The notes below the pieces were generated by a model that was not told the origin of the DNA, searched no databases, and saw only the letters and a list, made by a program, of their open reading frames with translations. 64,000 nt of DNA from an uncultured Clostridia bacterium (GTDB taxonomy: Bacteria > Bacillota > Clostridia > Christensenellales > Borkfalkiaceae), in contig CALVPY010000004.1 in the NCBI GenBank assembly GCA_944354535.1, positions 1-64,000 on the forward strand. The letters are read 5' to 3'. This document shows, in pieces, positions 52,968-62,502 of this stretch; positions within the stretch are counted from its first letter, which is position 1; every line of letters starts with the position of its first letter. Both the position numbers and the translations under genes were made by a program.

Positions 52968-54622
52968 GCCTGATCCTCCCCGATCCGCGTATCTTTCGCA
53001 ACGCCCATCGGCTTGCCCTTCTCTTCTTCGAGGTCAAGTGCGCCCGCCATCATGAGGCCGAGCTGTTCTTTGGTCGTCTTTTCGGCGTGTACGACGCCCA
53101 TCATCTTGCCGTGGCAGAGCACCATGATCTTGTCGCACAGGGCGAGCATGACATCGAGGTCTTCGCCGATGAAGAGGATGCCCGTCCCCGCCTCCTTCTG
53201 ACGGTTGAGGATGTCGTAGATGAGATAGGAAGAGTTGATGTCCAGCCCGCGCACGGGGTACGCCGTGATGAGCACGTTGGGCTCGATGAGGATCTCGCGG
53301 CCCAGGAGCACCTTCTGCACGTTGCCGCCCGAAAGCCGCCTTACGGGTGTCTCCGTCGACGGTGTGACGATGTCGAGCTCTTTGATGATGCGTTCCGCCT
53401 CCGCGCGCGCCTTCTTGCGGTCGACGAAGGGGCAGTGCCTGTTCAAAAACTCCGTAAAGCGGTTGCGCGCGTTCTTTTTCTTGGCTTCCTCGGGCGTGTC
53501 CTCGTCCGAAAGGGGAAGGGGCTTGATGCCGTAGCCGTGGTCCTGATAGTTTTTGAGCATCATGTTGTCCGTGACGGACATGGAGGGCGCAAGGCCCATG
53601 CCGAGGCGGTCTTCGGGGATGAAGCTCATCGCAACGCCGCGCGCGCTGATGGCGCGGGGGCTGAGCCCCACGATGCTCTCGCCCTCGTGGTAGATGCCGC
53701 CCGATTCGATCTTCCTCAGCCCCGCGATCGCCTCGCACAGCTCCCGCTGCCCGCAGCCCGCGATGCCCGCGACGCCCAAAATTTCGCCGCCGCGGATGAA
53801 GAAGTTCAGTTTTTCAATGGCATGGCTCCCTTCGTCGCTGTTGACGGTGAGATCCCTGATCTCAAGCAGGGGCCTTTCGGCATGCGCTTCGGGGCGGGAG
53901 ATGTTGAGTGTGATCTTCTCGCCCACCATCATCTCGGTGAGGGAGGCGGGGTCGGTGTCCGCCGTGTCGACGCAGCCGATGTATTCGCCCTTCCTGAGCA
54001 CGGCGACGCGGTCGGAGATCGCCATCACCTCGTTGAGCTTGTGCGTGATGATGATGATGGACTTGCCGTCCTCCTTCATGGCGCGCATGACTAAGAACAG
54101 CTTTTCCGTCTCCTGCGGGGTGAGCACCGCCGTGGGCTCGTCGAGGATGAGGATGTCCGCGCCGCGGTAGAGCACTTTGACGATCTCCACCGTCTGCTTT
54201 TCCGAAACGGACATATCGTAGATCTTCTTTTTGGGGTCGATCTCGAAGCCGTACTTTTCGGCGATCGCCTTGACTTCCTCGTTGATGCGGGCAAGGCCGC
54301 TTCCCTTGGTGCCGAGCACGATGTTCTGGGCGGCGGAAAAGATGTCGATGAGCTTAAAGTGCTGGTGCACCATGCCGATCTTATAGCGGAAGGCGTCCTG
54401 CGGGGAGGAGATGTGCGCCTCTTCCCCGTTCACGAAGATGCGCCCGTTGTCGGGGTAGTAGATGCCCGAGATCATGTTCATGAGCGTCGTCTTGCCGCTG
54501 CCGTTCTCGCCGAGGAGCGACAAAATTTCGCCCTTTCTGAGGGTGAGGTCGATGTTCCTGTTCGCCGCGACCGAGCCGAAGTACTTGCTGATATTTTGTA
54601 GTTGCAGGGCGTATTCGTCCAC
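52964..54622 (-). CDS. Nucleoside ABC importer ATPase with two ABC domains (YufO-like)
   Basis: 552 residues. The first ABC domain has Walker A GENGSGKTT and Walker B ILILDEPTA. The second has the altered P-loop GIAGCGQREL and the signature RLSGGNVQKVLLGREI, as usual for this family, which includes RbsA-like double ATPases. The start is a GTG at 54622 with GAGGT six bases upstream; the frame could begin at a TTG five codons earlier. It drives uptake by the two permeases encoded downstream. Confidence 0.92.
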   Translation of the reverse strand: MDEYALQLQNISKYFGSVAANRNIDLTLRKGEILSLLGENGSGKTTLMNMISGIYYPDNGRIFVNGEEAHISSPQDAFRYKIGMVHQHFKLIDIFSAAQNIVLGTKGSGLARINEEVKAIAEKYGFEIDPKKKIYDMSVSEKQTVEIVKVLYRGADILILDEPTAVLTPQETEKLFLVMRAMKEDGKSIIIITHKLNEVMAISDRVAVLRKGEYIGCVDTADTDPASLTEMMVGEKITLNISRPEAHAERPLLEIRDLTVNSDEGSHAIEKLNFFIRGGEILGVAGIAGCGQRELCEAIAGLRKIESGGIYHEGESIVGLSPRAISARGVAMSFIPEDRLGMGLAPSMSVTDNMMLKNYQDHGYGIKPLPLSDEDTPEEAKKKNARNRFTEFLNRHCPFVDRKKARAEAERIIKELDIVTPSTETPVRRLSGGNVQKVLLGREILIEPNVLITAYPVRGLDINSSYLIYDILNRQKEAGTGILFIGEDLDVMLALCDKIMVLCHGKMMGVVHAEKTTKEQLGLMMAGALDLEEEKGKPMGVAKDTRIGEDQA

Positions 54623-54721
54623 GTTGGTACCTCGCAAAAAATGTTCCGAAAAAGGACAAGCGGCGGAGAGGATATCTTCGCCGTCTTGCCATAATGGTTG
54701 CTGCTCTAAAGAGCGTTGATG

Positions 54722-55951
54722 TTAAGATTCCGAAAGCTCCGTGATGCCGTCGATGCGCACGTCAAAGTAGGGTGCGGAGCGATGCTTGGATTCGTAGAAG
54801 ATACCGTTTTCGATCGCCTCGTGGTCGGGAGTGAAGTTGTCGTCGGTGTCGACGTCCGCCATGTAGGAGGTGAGGTGCTCGCCGTTCACGGTGAACTTGG
54901 AGCAGTCGAAGACGTGAAGCTCGCCCGATTCGAGCTGAGCCCTGACCTCTGCGACTTTCTCTGCGGTGCCTTCTGCTGCCGCTGCGCCGAACTCGGTGAG
55001 GGCAACGGATTCCGTTGCAAGCGTACCCGTCCAGTCGGCAGCGATCTCTTCGCCGTTCATAACGCAGTCGATCATGTACTCAAAGTAGGGCTCCCAGTTG
55101 ACATAGGAGGAAACGATGAAGGTGTTGGGGCAGGAAGCTGCCGTGCTGCCGTTGTAGGAGACGTTGGGAACGCCTGCTTTTTCGCAGGCAGAGGGAGCGC
55201 CCATGGAGTCTGCGTGCTGCGAGATGAGGGCAGCGCCGCGGCTGATGAGGGTATTTGCACCTTCGCGTTCGGCTCTTTCATTGAACCAGCTGCTCGTATA
55301 GGTGACTTCCATCGAAACGCTGATGTCCGTCTCTTCTTCGACGACGGACTGCGCGCCGAGGAAGAAGGAGGTGTAGCCCGAAACGACTTCCGCATAAGGA
55401 TATGCGCCGACGTAACCGATCTTGATGTTGCCGTCTGCATCGAAGTTATTGGCTTCGAGCTCGTTCGCTTCATACATTTCAACGAGCTTCATGCCGGCAG
55501 CGACGCCTGCAAGGTATCTGCCCTGATAGATGTGAGCGAATGCATTGTGATGGTTGGCAACGCCCGCGGTGTGGGCAAGCGTACCGGTCGCATGGCAGAA
55601 CTGCACATCGGGGAAGTCTTTTGCGGCCTGTAAAATGAACTCCTCGTGGCCGAAGGAATCGGCGAAGATGACGTCGCAGCCCTGGTCCACAAGGTCGGCG
55701 GCTTTATCGTAGCAGGTGTTGTCCTCGGGAGTGTTCGTCTTGATGATGAGGTGGTCTTCATCGATGCCCTTGGCGGCGCAGGCTGCCTTGATGGCGTCGA
55801 GGAAGTTCTTGTCGTACGTCGAGTTGTCGTCGTGGAGGGCAATGAAGCCGACCGTGATGCTGTCGTCGCTGCCCTCATTGCAGGAAGCGAGCAGGCATGC
55901 GCCCGTGACCGTCATGGCCGCGGCAAGACCCAAAGCCAAAAGTTTCTTCAT
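54722..55951 (-). CDS. bmpA: BMP-family nucleoside-binding lipoprotein
   Basis: 409 residues, lipobox C24 (LASC). The mature part starts TVGFIALHDDNSTYDKNF and contains ADSFGHEEFI and AHIYQGRYLAGVAAGMK, hallmarks of the BMP (PnrA-like) family, which binds purine nucleosides. The ATG at 55951 follows AAAGGAG; six earlier codons in frame have no RBS. It is second in the operon behind xpt, consistent with purine salvage. Confidence 0.93.
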   Translation of the reverse strand: MKKLLALGLAAAMTVTGACLLASCNEGSDDSITVGFIALHDDNSTYDKNFLDAIKAACAAKGIDEDHLIIKTNTPEDNTCYDKAADLVDQGCDVIFADSFGHEEFILQAAKDFPDVQFCHATGTLAHTAGVANHHNAFAHIYQGRYLAGVAAGMKLVEMYEANELEANNFDADGNIKIGYVGAYPYAEVVSGYTSFFLGAQSVVEEETDISVSMEVTYTSSWFNERAEREGANTLISRGAALISQHADSMGAPSACEKAGVPNVSYNGSTAASCPNTFIVSSYVNWEPYFEYMIDCVMNGEEIAADWTGTLATESVALTEFGAAAAEGTAEKVAEVRAQLESGELHVFDCSKFTVNGEHLTSYMADVDTDDNFTPDHEAIENGIFYESKHRSAPYFDVRIDGITELSES

Positions 55952-56017
55952 ACTATTCTCCTTTTGCATAATAATGCATTAAAAATTGGTACCGAGGGAA
56001 GAAAAAACCGCGCTGTT

Positions 56018-56593
56018 TTACTGCGCGCGGAAGGTGACGCTCTCGTCGGTCATGGCGTCGATGATGGCAAGGGAATCGATGCGGACGCCCTCTTTTCTCA
56101 GCTGGTCGCCTGCTTCCTGGAATCCTTTTTCGATGGCGATGGCGCAGCCGACGAGCTCCGCCCCCGCCTCCTTGATGATGTGCATGAGCCCGCGCACGGC
56201 GTTGCCGTTGGCGAGGAAATCGTCGACGATGAGCACCTTTTCGCCCGCAGGAAGGTATTCCCTTGCGACGGCGATCTCATACGTTTCGTGATGCGTGAAG
56301 GAATAGACGGGCGCCGTATATACCGATTTGGGCATATTGGCGCTTCTATGCTTCTTGGCAAACACGGTGGGAACGTGCATGGCGATGCCCGCCGCGACGG
56401 CGAGCGCGATGCCCGAAGATTCGATGGTGAGGATGCGGGTGACGCCCGTGCCTTCGTAGAGGCGGGCGATCTCCTTCCCGATCTCCATGATGAAGTCGGA
56501 ATCCATCTGCTGGTTCAAAAAGCTCCCGACCTTGAGGACGTTCCCGGGGAGGACGGTACCTTCTTTGACGATCTTTTCTTCGAGTGCCTTCAT
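56018..56593 (-). CDS. xpt: Xanthine phosphoribosyltransferase
   Basis: 191 residues, the usual size. Converts xanthine and PRPP to XMP in the cytoplasm. The start MKALEEKIVKEGTVL and KVGSFLNQQMD are typical of Xpt, and VLIVDDFLANGNA is the PRPP-binding motif. First gene of the operon, linking base salvage to nucleoside import. The ATG at 56593 has a weak AGGG upstream. No purine riboswitch was seen in the short leader. Confidence 0.95.
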   Translation of the reverse strand: MKALEEKIVKEGTVLPGNVLKVGSFLNQQMDSDFIMEIGKEIARLYEGTGVTRILTIESSGIALAVAAGIAMHVPTVFAKKHRSANMPKSVYTAPVYSFTHHETYEIAVAREYLPAGEKVLIVDDFLANGNAVRGLMHIIKEAGAELVGCAIAIEKGFQEAGDQLRKEGVRIDSLAIIDAMTDESVTFRAQ

Positions 56594-56621
56594 TGCGTTT
56601 CCCTATTGTAAAGATAGTTTC

Positions 56622-56650
56622 ACTATATCACATTGCCGCGAGAAAGTCAA
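56622..56650 (-). promoter_or_regulatory. Promoter of the xpt-nucleoside importer operon
   Basis: Minus strand TTGACT (56650-56645), 17 bp, TATAGT (56627-56622). Predicted leader to the xpt start is only about 20 bases, too short for a purine riboswitch. Confidence 0.75.
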
Positions 56651-56797
56651 ATCATTCGCCATATTTCGTCATTTTTCTTGCCTGCACGTTTTTTTCTTGC
56701 CGCGATGTTCGTTTATTACATTTTTATTACAAAAGCGGGGGAGGATTTATAAAACTTTTTGCTATGCTGGATCCATCAAATCATAGGAGAATACAAT

Positions 56798-59287
56798 ATG
56801 AAAAAGGTAAAACGGATCGCCGCCGCGGCGATGGGCGCCGCGCTCTGCTTCTCGGTATGCGGCACGGCATTCCCCGTGATCGCCGGGGCGGAGACGCTTA
56901 CGGGTACGCCCTATGCCGAGGACGGCAGCTACGATGTCTCCGTTCCCCACGTCGTCGTGGGTCAGGTGTTCGGCGCTTCGGACGACGCGGAGGTCGTCAG
57001 CCACAGCTTCATCGAACTTTATAACCCCGCAAAAGAGGCAGTCTCTCTCGCGGGCTGGCAGCTTTCCTACCGCTCGAGCGCGGACGGCAAGCACAATGAA
57101 GAATGGCTGTCCCTTATGCTTGAAGGCAGCATTGCCGCCAAGGGGCACTATCTCGTGCGCTGCGGGCAGACGGACCAAGTTTCCGCGGGTGCTCTCCTCG
57201 TCCCCGAAGGGGATATGGAGTGGGACGTGCAGCTGCACAACAAGGGCGTCGCGGTGGCGCTTTTCGACCGCGCCGTCACGCTGACCGACTCTTTTGCGGG
57301 CGCCGTTACCGACGAAAACAGGCCCGAGGGCTATGTGGACGTGCTCGCCGTGCAGGGGAACGATGCCGAGGATGCACAGATCCCGCCCGTCTATGAGGGC
57401 GCTTACGAGGACATACAGTCCAAGAAAAAGGCGGTGCGCCGCGTAAACTTCGCGGATACCGACGACAACGCCGCCGATGCGGACGAGCTTGATTATTCGG
57501 AAGTGATGCCCGAAGATAAGCCTGTCCTCAACAGCAAGGGCGAAAGCGTCACCCGTCAGACGGCATATGAAGTGAAGGAAGACAGCTTCGAAAAGGACGC
57601 CGCGCTCACCCTGAAGAAGGCAGGCGGCATCAAGCTGGGCGAGGTGAATGCGGACGGCGGCGTCGCCGAGATCGTCTCCTACAACGCCGACAACGGCAAG
57701 GCGTACGTCGTCAACGGGCAGGAGTCCATCCTCAACGTCTTCTCCGTCAACGCAGACGGCAGCTTCGGCACGGCGGAAAAACTCGATGTCAAGGCACTCA
57801 TGCAGGAAGAGGACGCTTCCTTTACCTACGGCGATATGACGAGCGTTGCCGTCGATCCCGTTCACGACCGCATCGCCGTGGCTCTGCAGGATGCCGATTA
57901 CACCAAAAGCGGCCGTATCGCCGTGCTCAACTACGACAACGAGATCGTCGCTGTCTATAAAACGGGCGTGCAGCCCGATATGATCGTCTTTGCCGCCGAC
58001 GGAAGATACATCCTTACGGCGGATGAGGGCGAGCCGCGCGAGGGGTACGGCGAAAGCGCCGTCGATCCTGCGGGCAGCGTCACCGTCGTCGACACCGAGA
58101 CGGATGCCGTCAAAGTGGCAGACTTTGCGGGCTTCGACGCCGCAGAGCTTGCAAAAGAGGGCGTCGTATTCAATAAGATGGACGGTGAGATCGTCTCCGC
58201 CGCGCTCGATCTGGAGCCCGAGTACATCGCGGCCTCCGGTACGACCGCTTACGTTGCACTGCAGGAGGCCAACGCCGTTGCCGTGCTCGACATTGCATCG
58301 GGCGAGTTCACCGATATTTTCCCGCTCGGCTTTAAGGACTACGGCAAGGAAGAGAACGCCGTCGATCTCGACGATTCGGACGGCAAATATCTCCCCAAGA
58401 CTTATGAAAACACTTACGGCGTCTACATGCCCGACGGCATTTCCCTCTACGAGGCGGACGGCAGGACGTACCTTCTCACCGCCAACGAGGGCGACGCCCG
58501 CGAGTGGGGGGAATTCTGCGACGAGATCAAGCGCGATCTCACCTCCGCGGACGGCAGCGTGACCGCCGAAAAAGTGCGCGTGCTCGACAACTCGGTCAAG
58601 GCGGGCATCGGCGAGGGCAATTATCTCTACGGCGCGCGTTCATTCAGCCTCTTCGAGGTGACGGAGGCGGGCCTCAACCTCATCTTCGACAGTGCCAACG
58701 ACTTTGAGAGCAAAACGTACGAGTATCTTCCCGAGTATTATAACGTCTCCAACGACGATATCGAACTCGAGAGCCGTTCTGCCAAGAAGGGCATCGAGCC
58801 CGAAGCGGTCACGGTGGCGGCGGTCGCAGGCAGATCATATGCCTTCATCGCCCTCGAGCGCATCGGCGGCATCATGGTCTACGATATCACCGATCCTTCC
58901 GCCGTCTCATACGTCAACTATATCAACACGCGCGATTTCAACGGCGCCACCGAGGGCGACGTCGCTCCCGAAGGGCTTGCGGTCGTTGAGAACGGGGAGG
59001 GGGTATATCTTCTTGCCGCCTTCGAAGTATCGGGTACCGTCGCTTCCTTTGAATTGACGGCAGCCGAGGAACCCACGCCCGAGCCCGAACCTGAACCCGA
59101 GCCGGAGCCCGAACCGGAGCCCGAACCTGAACCCGAGCCGGAGCCCGAACCGGAGCCCGAACCCGAGCCCGAGCCCGAGCCCGAACCCGATACCGAGACG
59201 CCCGTCGTCTGGATCGTCGTCGGCTGTGTGGCTGCCCTCATCGTTGTCGGCGTGCTCATATGGGTGCTTGCCCGCCGCAAAAAGTAA
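56798..59287 (+). CDS. Surface protein: lamin-tail-like domain, choice-of-anchor I type propeller, Glu-Pro stalk, membrane anchor
   Basis: 829 residues with a cleavable signal (about 1-32, ending AGAET). A lamin-tail-like domain (about 45-170, [20 protein letters not shown]) is followed by a large propeller of the choice-of-anchor I kind (about 280-755, [15 protein letters not shown] and [14 protein letters not shown]). A run of alternating Glu and Pro (about 761-800) forms a stiff wall-spanning stalk, then one membrane helix ([20 protein letters not shown]) and RRKK. Function unknown; some relatives are annotated as phosphatases. RBS AGGAG precedes the ATG at 56798. Confidence 0.85.
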   Translation: MKKVKRIAAAAMGAALCFSVCGTAFPVIAGAETLTGTPYAEDGSYDVSVPHVVVGQVFGASDDAEVVSHSFIELYNPAKEAVSLAGWQLSYRSSADGKHNEEWLSLMLEGSIAAKGHYLVRCGQTDQVSAGALLVPEGDMEWDVQLHNKGVAVALFDRAVTLTDSFAGAVTDENRPEGYVDVLAVQGNDAEDAQIPPVYEGAYEDIQSKKKAVRRVNFADTDDNAADADELDYSEVMPEDKPVLNSKGESVTRQTAYEVKEDSFEKDAALTLKKAGGIKLGEVNADGGVAEIVSYNADNGKAYVVNGQESILNVFSVNADGSFGTAEKLDVKALMQEEDASFTYGDMTSVAVDPVHDRIAVALQDADYTKSGRIAVLNYDNEIVAVYKTGVQPDMIVFAADGRYILTADEGEPREGYGESAVDPAGSVTVVDTETDAVKVADFAGFDAAELAKEGVVFNKMDGEIVSAALDLEPEYIAASGTTAYVALQEANAVAVLDIASGEFTDIFPLGFKDYGKEENAVDLDDSDGKYLPKTYENTYGVYMPDGISLYEADGRTYLLTANEGDAREWGEFCDEIKRDLTSADGSVTAEKVRVLDNSVKAGIGEGNYLYGARSFSLFEVTEAGLNLIFDSANDFESKTYEYLPEYYNVSNDDIELESRSAKKGIEPEAVTVAAVAGRSYAFIALERIGGIMVYDITDPSAVSYVNYINTRDFNGATEGDVAPEGLAVVENGEGVYLLAAFEVSGTVASFELTAAEEPTPEPEPEPEPEPEPEPEPEPEPEPEPEPEPEPEPEPEPDTETPVVWIVVGCVAALIVVGVLIWVLARRKK
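59078..59190 (+). repeat. Glu-Pro coding minisatellite
   Basis: Hexamer-like units (GAGCCC, GAACCT, GAACCG) coding Glu-Pro, with a perfect 36-bp direct repeat at 59087-59122 and 59123-59158. Length variation between strains would change stalk length without shifting the frame in steps of six. Confidence 0.85.
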
Positions 59288-59324
59288 TATAACTTAACTT
59301 CTTCATACTTCTCCCTATCATTGG

Positions 59325-59355
59325 CGGGCGCCGTGAGGTGCCCGTCTCTTTTATT
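59325..59355 (+). terminator. Terminator after the surface-protein gene
   Basis: Stem CGGGCGCC/GGTGCCCG (one G-T pair) with GTGA tetraloop, followed by TCTCTTTTATT. Confidence 0.75.
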
Positions 59356-59418
59356 GCCTTTTGCAGGAGGATGTGCTACAATATAGGAAAAAGCGGACGG
59401 CGGCCTGCGGGAGGGGAT

Positions 59419-59814
59419 ATGACGGAAGTTGTGGCGGCGCTTTTATGGCGCGGGGAAAGGTTTTTCATCTGCCAACGGCCCGAGGGCAAGGCGCGGGCGC
59501 ATTTGTGGGAGTTCGTCGGCGGCAAAGTGGAAGCGGGGGAAACGCGTGAGGAAGCTCTCGTGCGGGAGTGCCGCGAAGAACTCGGTATAGAGGTGCGCGT
59601 CGGGGAGAAATTCATGGAAGTGACGCACGCCTATCCCGATCTTATTGTGCATCTGACGGTGTATCACGCCGAGATCGTTTGGGGCGAGCCGCAGCTTTTC
59701 GAGCACGAAGATGCGCGCTGGATCGCGCCTTCCGAGATCGGGGAATACGCATTCTGCCCTGCCGATGAGGACATCCTGCGCGAGATCGAACGGGTTTTCG
59801 GCAAAATCTCCTGA
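59419..59814 (+). CDS. Nudix hydrolase, MutT type
   Basis: 131 residues. The Nudix box is complete (GGKVEAGETREEALVREC, continuing REELG). Together with WEFVGGKVEAGE and the length it fits MutT/NUDT1-like enzymes that hydrolyse oxidised dGTP or other nucleoside triphosphates, in the cytoplasm. The ATG at 59419 is preceded by GGAGGGG; the longer frame from 59338 lies over the upstream terminator. Single gene with no clear operon partner. Confidence 0.9.
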   Translation: MTEVVAALLWRGERFFICQRPEGKARAHLWEFVGGKVEAGETREEALVRECREELGIEVRVGEKFMEVTHAYPDLIVHLTVYHAEIVWGEPQLFEHEDARWIAPSEIGEYAFCPADEDILREIERVFGKIS

Positions 59815-59834
59815 GATCCGACATTTTTCGCCCC

Positions 59835-59862
59835 TTGACGAACCGAAGAAGCGTGATATGCT
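59835..59862 (+). promoter_or_regulatory. Promoter of the small exported protein gene
   Basis: TTGACG (59835-59840), 16 bp, TATGCT (59857-59862), about 46 bp before the start codon. Confidence 0.65.
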
Positions 59863-59908
59863 TGTGACAGGATAGATCGGGTATTGCCCGCAAAACAAGG
59901 AGGCTTAT

Positions 59909-60403
59909 ATGAAGGGAAAGACAAAATGTTTTGCCGTGTGTGCGCTTGCGTGCGCACTGACGGCGGCGGCAGGCACGGCGATGCTCCCCGCGGATGCGCA
60001 TCGGGTGAGCGCGGCGCAAACGGAAGCGGTGGAAGCGCAGGCCGATCCCCGTGCGCTGTTTGCTTTCGTCTCTCTGCGGATGGAGGGCTCGGATGGCGAG
60101 GTGCGCGCCATCGCGAAAAATCAATTTACCTTCCTGCCGGGTATCGTCGAAGTGCAGATCGAACTGTATTCTTCCGCCGAGTATCGGGAGAGCTATGAGG
60201 GGATGACGCTGGAGCGCCGCATTTACATCAGCGACCTCAACCAGGGGCAAGAGCTGGTCGCAAGGGCATCCACGAACGGCGAAGAGCGCTATTGGATCGC
60301 ACGCATGACGAGCGAGGTCGACGGTTCGGGCAAAGAGGAGAAGGTGATGGGTCCCAAACTCTTCAGCGGGAACGGCGATCTCATTGCTTCCTGGGGCGAC
60401 TGA
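59909..60403 (+). CDS. Small exported protein of unknown function
   Basis: 164 residues with a signal peptide (about 1-35; basic start, hydrophobic core CALACALTAAAGTAM, cleavage probably near VSAAQ). No lipobox, so likely released or wall-bound. The mature part has alternating beta-type stretches (FTFLPGIVEVQIELYSSA, RRIYISDLN) and no family I recognise. AAGGAGG precedes the ATG. It has its own promoter and stands alone between the Nudix gene and the ATP synthase operon. Confidence 0.75.
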   Translation: MKGKTKCFAVCALACALTAAAGTAMLPADAHRVSAAQTEAVEAQADPRALFAFVSLRMEGSDGEVRAIAKNQFTFLPGIVEVQIELYSSAEYRESYEGMTLERRIYISDLNQGQELVARASTNGEERYWIARMTSEVDGSGKEEKVMGPKLFSGNGDLIASWGD

Positions 60404-60452
60404 CCGCGCAAAACATTTTTCGCGCTATTTATATTAAGGAAAAAAGCTTTCG

Positions 60453-60478
60453 GAAAGGCCGCCTTCGGGCGGCCTTTC
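60453..60478 (+). terminator. Hairpin after the exported-protein gene
   Basis: GAAAGGCCGCC/GGCGGCCTTTC with a TTCG tetraloop, very stable; the following T tract is weak, so efficiency is uncertain. Confidence 0.7.
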
Positions 60479-60598
60479 TGTGCCTCTTTGGGCTGCCGTT
60501 TAGCCGATGAATTATTGTATATTGAATAACATCAAGGGAAGTTATCGAAAATATCATAAAAAACGATAGCACGCGGAGCGTTTCCTTTCACAATGTGT

Positions 60599-60627
60599 TT
60601 GACAGAGTACCCCCTCCGCGCTATAAT
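60599..60627 (+). promoter_or_regulatory. Perfect sigma-A promoter of the ATP synthase operon
   Basis: TTGACA (60599-60604), 17 bp, TATAAT (60622-60627), 55 bp before atpB. Consensus strength fits a highly expressed operon. Confidence 0.88.
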
Positions 60628-60682
60628 AGAGGGCGATTTTCGGGGACTGCGCCCTTTGGCGCTTTCCGCGGAAGGAGGAACT

Positions 60683-61537
60683 ATGAGCAAAAAAAAGACA
60701 GCGGTCTTTCTGATCGTCGCTGCCGCCGTCATCGCGGCGCTCGTTGTGGGCATCGTCCTTACGGACGGGCTCTACGAAAAGGCGGGCTCCGTCAACGAGA
60801 CGATGCAGGACGCCGTGCTGCACGAGGGCGATAAAATAAGCTTTTTCGGGCTTGCCGTCAATCCCGCCGTCCTCTCGGCATTCGTCGTCACGGGCATCCT
60901 GCTTATTTTTGCGGCTATCGTGCGCATCTTTGTCATTCCCAAGTTTTCCTATATCCCAAGTAAGTTCCAGCTGCTTCTGGAGCAGGCGGTGGGGATGTTC
61001 GAAAACCTTGCAAAGACCAACAGCCCGCACCGCAACAACTTTTTGGGGGCATACCTCTTTGCGGCGGGGGCGTACATCAGCATCGGCACCCTGTTTGAGC
61101 TCGTCGGCATCCCGTGGATGACGGCGGCGGGGGCTTCCGTTTCGCTGCCCGCGCCCCTTTCCGACATCAACGGCGCGATCATGATGGGGTGTCTTTCCTA
61201 TCTCGTCATCCTCTCGGGCGGCATCCTTTCCAACGGATTCCGCGGCGTGGGGCGGACGCTGAAAGAGTTTTCCCTGCCTATCTCCATGAGTTTCCGTCTC
61301 TTCGGCGCGCTTTTGTCGGGGCTGCTCGTCACCGAGCTCGTCTATTCCTATCTCGCGCTCTCCTTCGTGCTGCCCGTCGTCGTGGGCGTGCTCTTCACCA
61401 TTCTGCACGCCCTCATCCAGACGTATGTGCTCACCATGCTCACGGCGCTCTTCTACGGCGAAGTGAGCGAGCCGCCCGTCCTCAAACCCAAGACCAAAAA
61501 ACAAAAGAAAGTTCCTTCGGAGGTCACATCCAAATGA
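60683..61537 (+). CDS. atpB: ATP synthase Fo subunit a
   Basis: 284 residues. Forms the ion half-channels next to the c ring. The essential arginine is R205 in SMSFRLFGALLSG, in the fourth of about five to six helices; the canonical neighbouring sequence FGN is FGA here. RBS AAGGAGG sits before the ATG at 60683; the 30 codons upstream in frame overlap the promoter. No atpI precedes it. The last codons overlap atpE as ATGA, so translation is coupled. Confidence 0.93.
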   Translation: MSKKKTAVFLIVAAAVIAALVVGIVLTDGLYEKAGSVNETMQDAVLHEGDKISFFGLAVNPAVLSAFVVTGILLIFAAIVRIFVIPKFSYIPSKFQLLLEQAVGMFENLAKTNSPHRNNFLGAYLFAAGAYISIGTLFELVGIPWMTAAGASVSLPAPLSDINGAIMMGCLSYLVILSGGILSNGFRGVGRTLKEFSLPISMSFRLFGALLSGLLVTELVYSYLALSFVLPVVVGVLFTILHALIQTYVLTMLTALFYGEVSEPPVLKPKTKKQKKVPSEVTSK

Positions 61538-61974
61538 AACAGCTCACTTCTATGAAAAAGATCGTCTTTGCAGTCTGCATCGTCTTTGCGCTCCTTTCCG
61601 CGGCGCTCCTCATCACGGGCTTTGCGATGAACGCGAACGAGCCCGCCTTTACGGATCCCGTTCTCGTCGTATTCGCCGAAGAAGCGGCGGGGGAGACGGC
61701 TGATGAAACGCAGCCCGCCGAAGAGACGGCGGAAGAGGCGGAGGATAGCTCCATCGGCGCCAAGGCGATCGGCGCGGGCATCGCGGTCGGGCTTGCGGCT
61801 GCTGCGGGCGCCGTCGGCATGGGCATCGCGGTCGCCAAGACGAGCGAAGCAACGGCGCGCCAGCCCGAAGCGGAGGGCAAGATCCGTTCTTCTTTGATGC
61901 TCGGCCTCGTCTTCATCGAGACGGCGATCATCTACGCCCTCATCGTCGCCATCCTCATCATCTTCGTCCTGTAA
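61534..61974 (+). CDS. atpE: ATP synthase Fo subunit c with long N-terminal extension
   Basis: 146 residues; usual c subunits have 70-90. The C-terminal 75 residues are the normal two-helix hairpin: GIAVGLAAAAGAVGMGIAVA, the polar loop ARQPE and LGLVFIETAIIYALIVA, with ion-binding E129. In front are an extra hydrophobic segment (about 8-32) resembling a signal peptide, and an acidic linker (about 47-72). The start is well supported: ATGA overlap with atpB and GGAGGT eight bases before. Thr130 and Tyr134 match sodium-type rings, but the helix-1 glutamine of those rings is Met, so the coupling ion is undecided. Confidence 0.9.
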   Translation: MKQLTSMKKIVFAVCIVFALLSAALLITGFAMNANEPAFTDPVLVVFAEEAAGETADETQPAEETAEEAEDSSIGAKAIGAGIAVGLAAAAGAVGMGIAVAKTSEATARQPEAEGKIRSSLMLGLVFIETAIIYALIVAILIIFVL

Positions 61975-61986
61975 CGGAGGGCAGCC

Positions 61987-62502
61987 ATGCTGTACAATAT
62001 CGCGGCAGTGCCGCTCAACATCGATTGGCAGCAAATTTTGCTGCACCTTCTCAATTTCGTCATCCTCTTTGCGGGGCTGTATCTCCTTTTGTATAAGCCC
62101 GTCAAGGCGTTCATGCAAAAGCGCAGGGAACACTACGAGAAGATGGACAAAGACGCTGAGGAACAGTCCAAAAAGGCGGACGCGGCGCGCGCGGAGTACG
62201 AAGAAAAGCTCTCTTCGTGCGACCGCGAGATCGAAGAAAAGCGCGCGGCGGCAAAGAAGGAGCTCGACCATTACGAACAGATGAGAAAGAGCGCCGCCGA
62301 AGAGGAGGCGGACGCCATCCTTGCGGAAGCGCGCAAGAAGGCAGCCGAAGAAAAGCGGCACGCCCTGCGCGCGGCACGGCGGGAAATTTCCGCGCTCGTT
62401 TCGGATGCGACGGAAAAACTCGTCTTGAAAGAGACGGCGCAGGAAGCATACGATCAGTTCCTCGACGCCGCCGACGATAAGCATGAGGAGCCCCGCGCAT
62501 GA
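61987..62502 (+). CDS. atpF: ATP synthase Fo subunit b
   Basis: 171 residues: one N-terminal membrane helix ([20 protein letters not shown]), the conserved YKPVKAFM turn, then a long charged coiled coil of the peripheral stalk. RBS GGAGGG precedes the ATG. Its stop overlaps the next start as ATGA. Normally the next gene is atpH (delta); here it is the delta-alpha fusion, so the C-terminal end of b should contact a delta domain carried by alpha. Confidence 0.92.
   Translation: MLYNIAAVPLNIDWQQILLHLLNFVILFAGLYLLLYKPVKAFMQKRREHYEKMDKDAEEQSKKADAARAEYEEKLSSCDREIEEKRAAAKKELDHYEQMRKSAAEEEADAILAEARKKAAEEKRHALRAARREISALVSDATEKLVLKETAQEAYDQFLDAADDKHEEPRA

Noticed and set aside
56594-56760. Possible purine riboswitch before xpt
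   Set aside because: The promoter leaves a leader of only about 20 bases and the conserved riboswitch core is not present.
59078-59190. CRISPR-like or regulatory repeat
   Set aside because: The repeat is in frame and encodes alternating Glu and Pro in a surface protein; there are no spacers.
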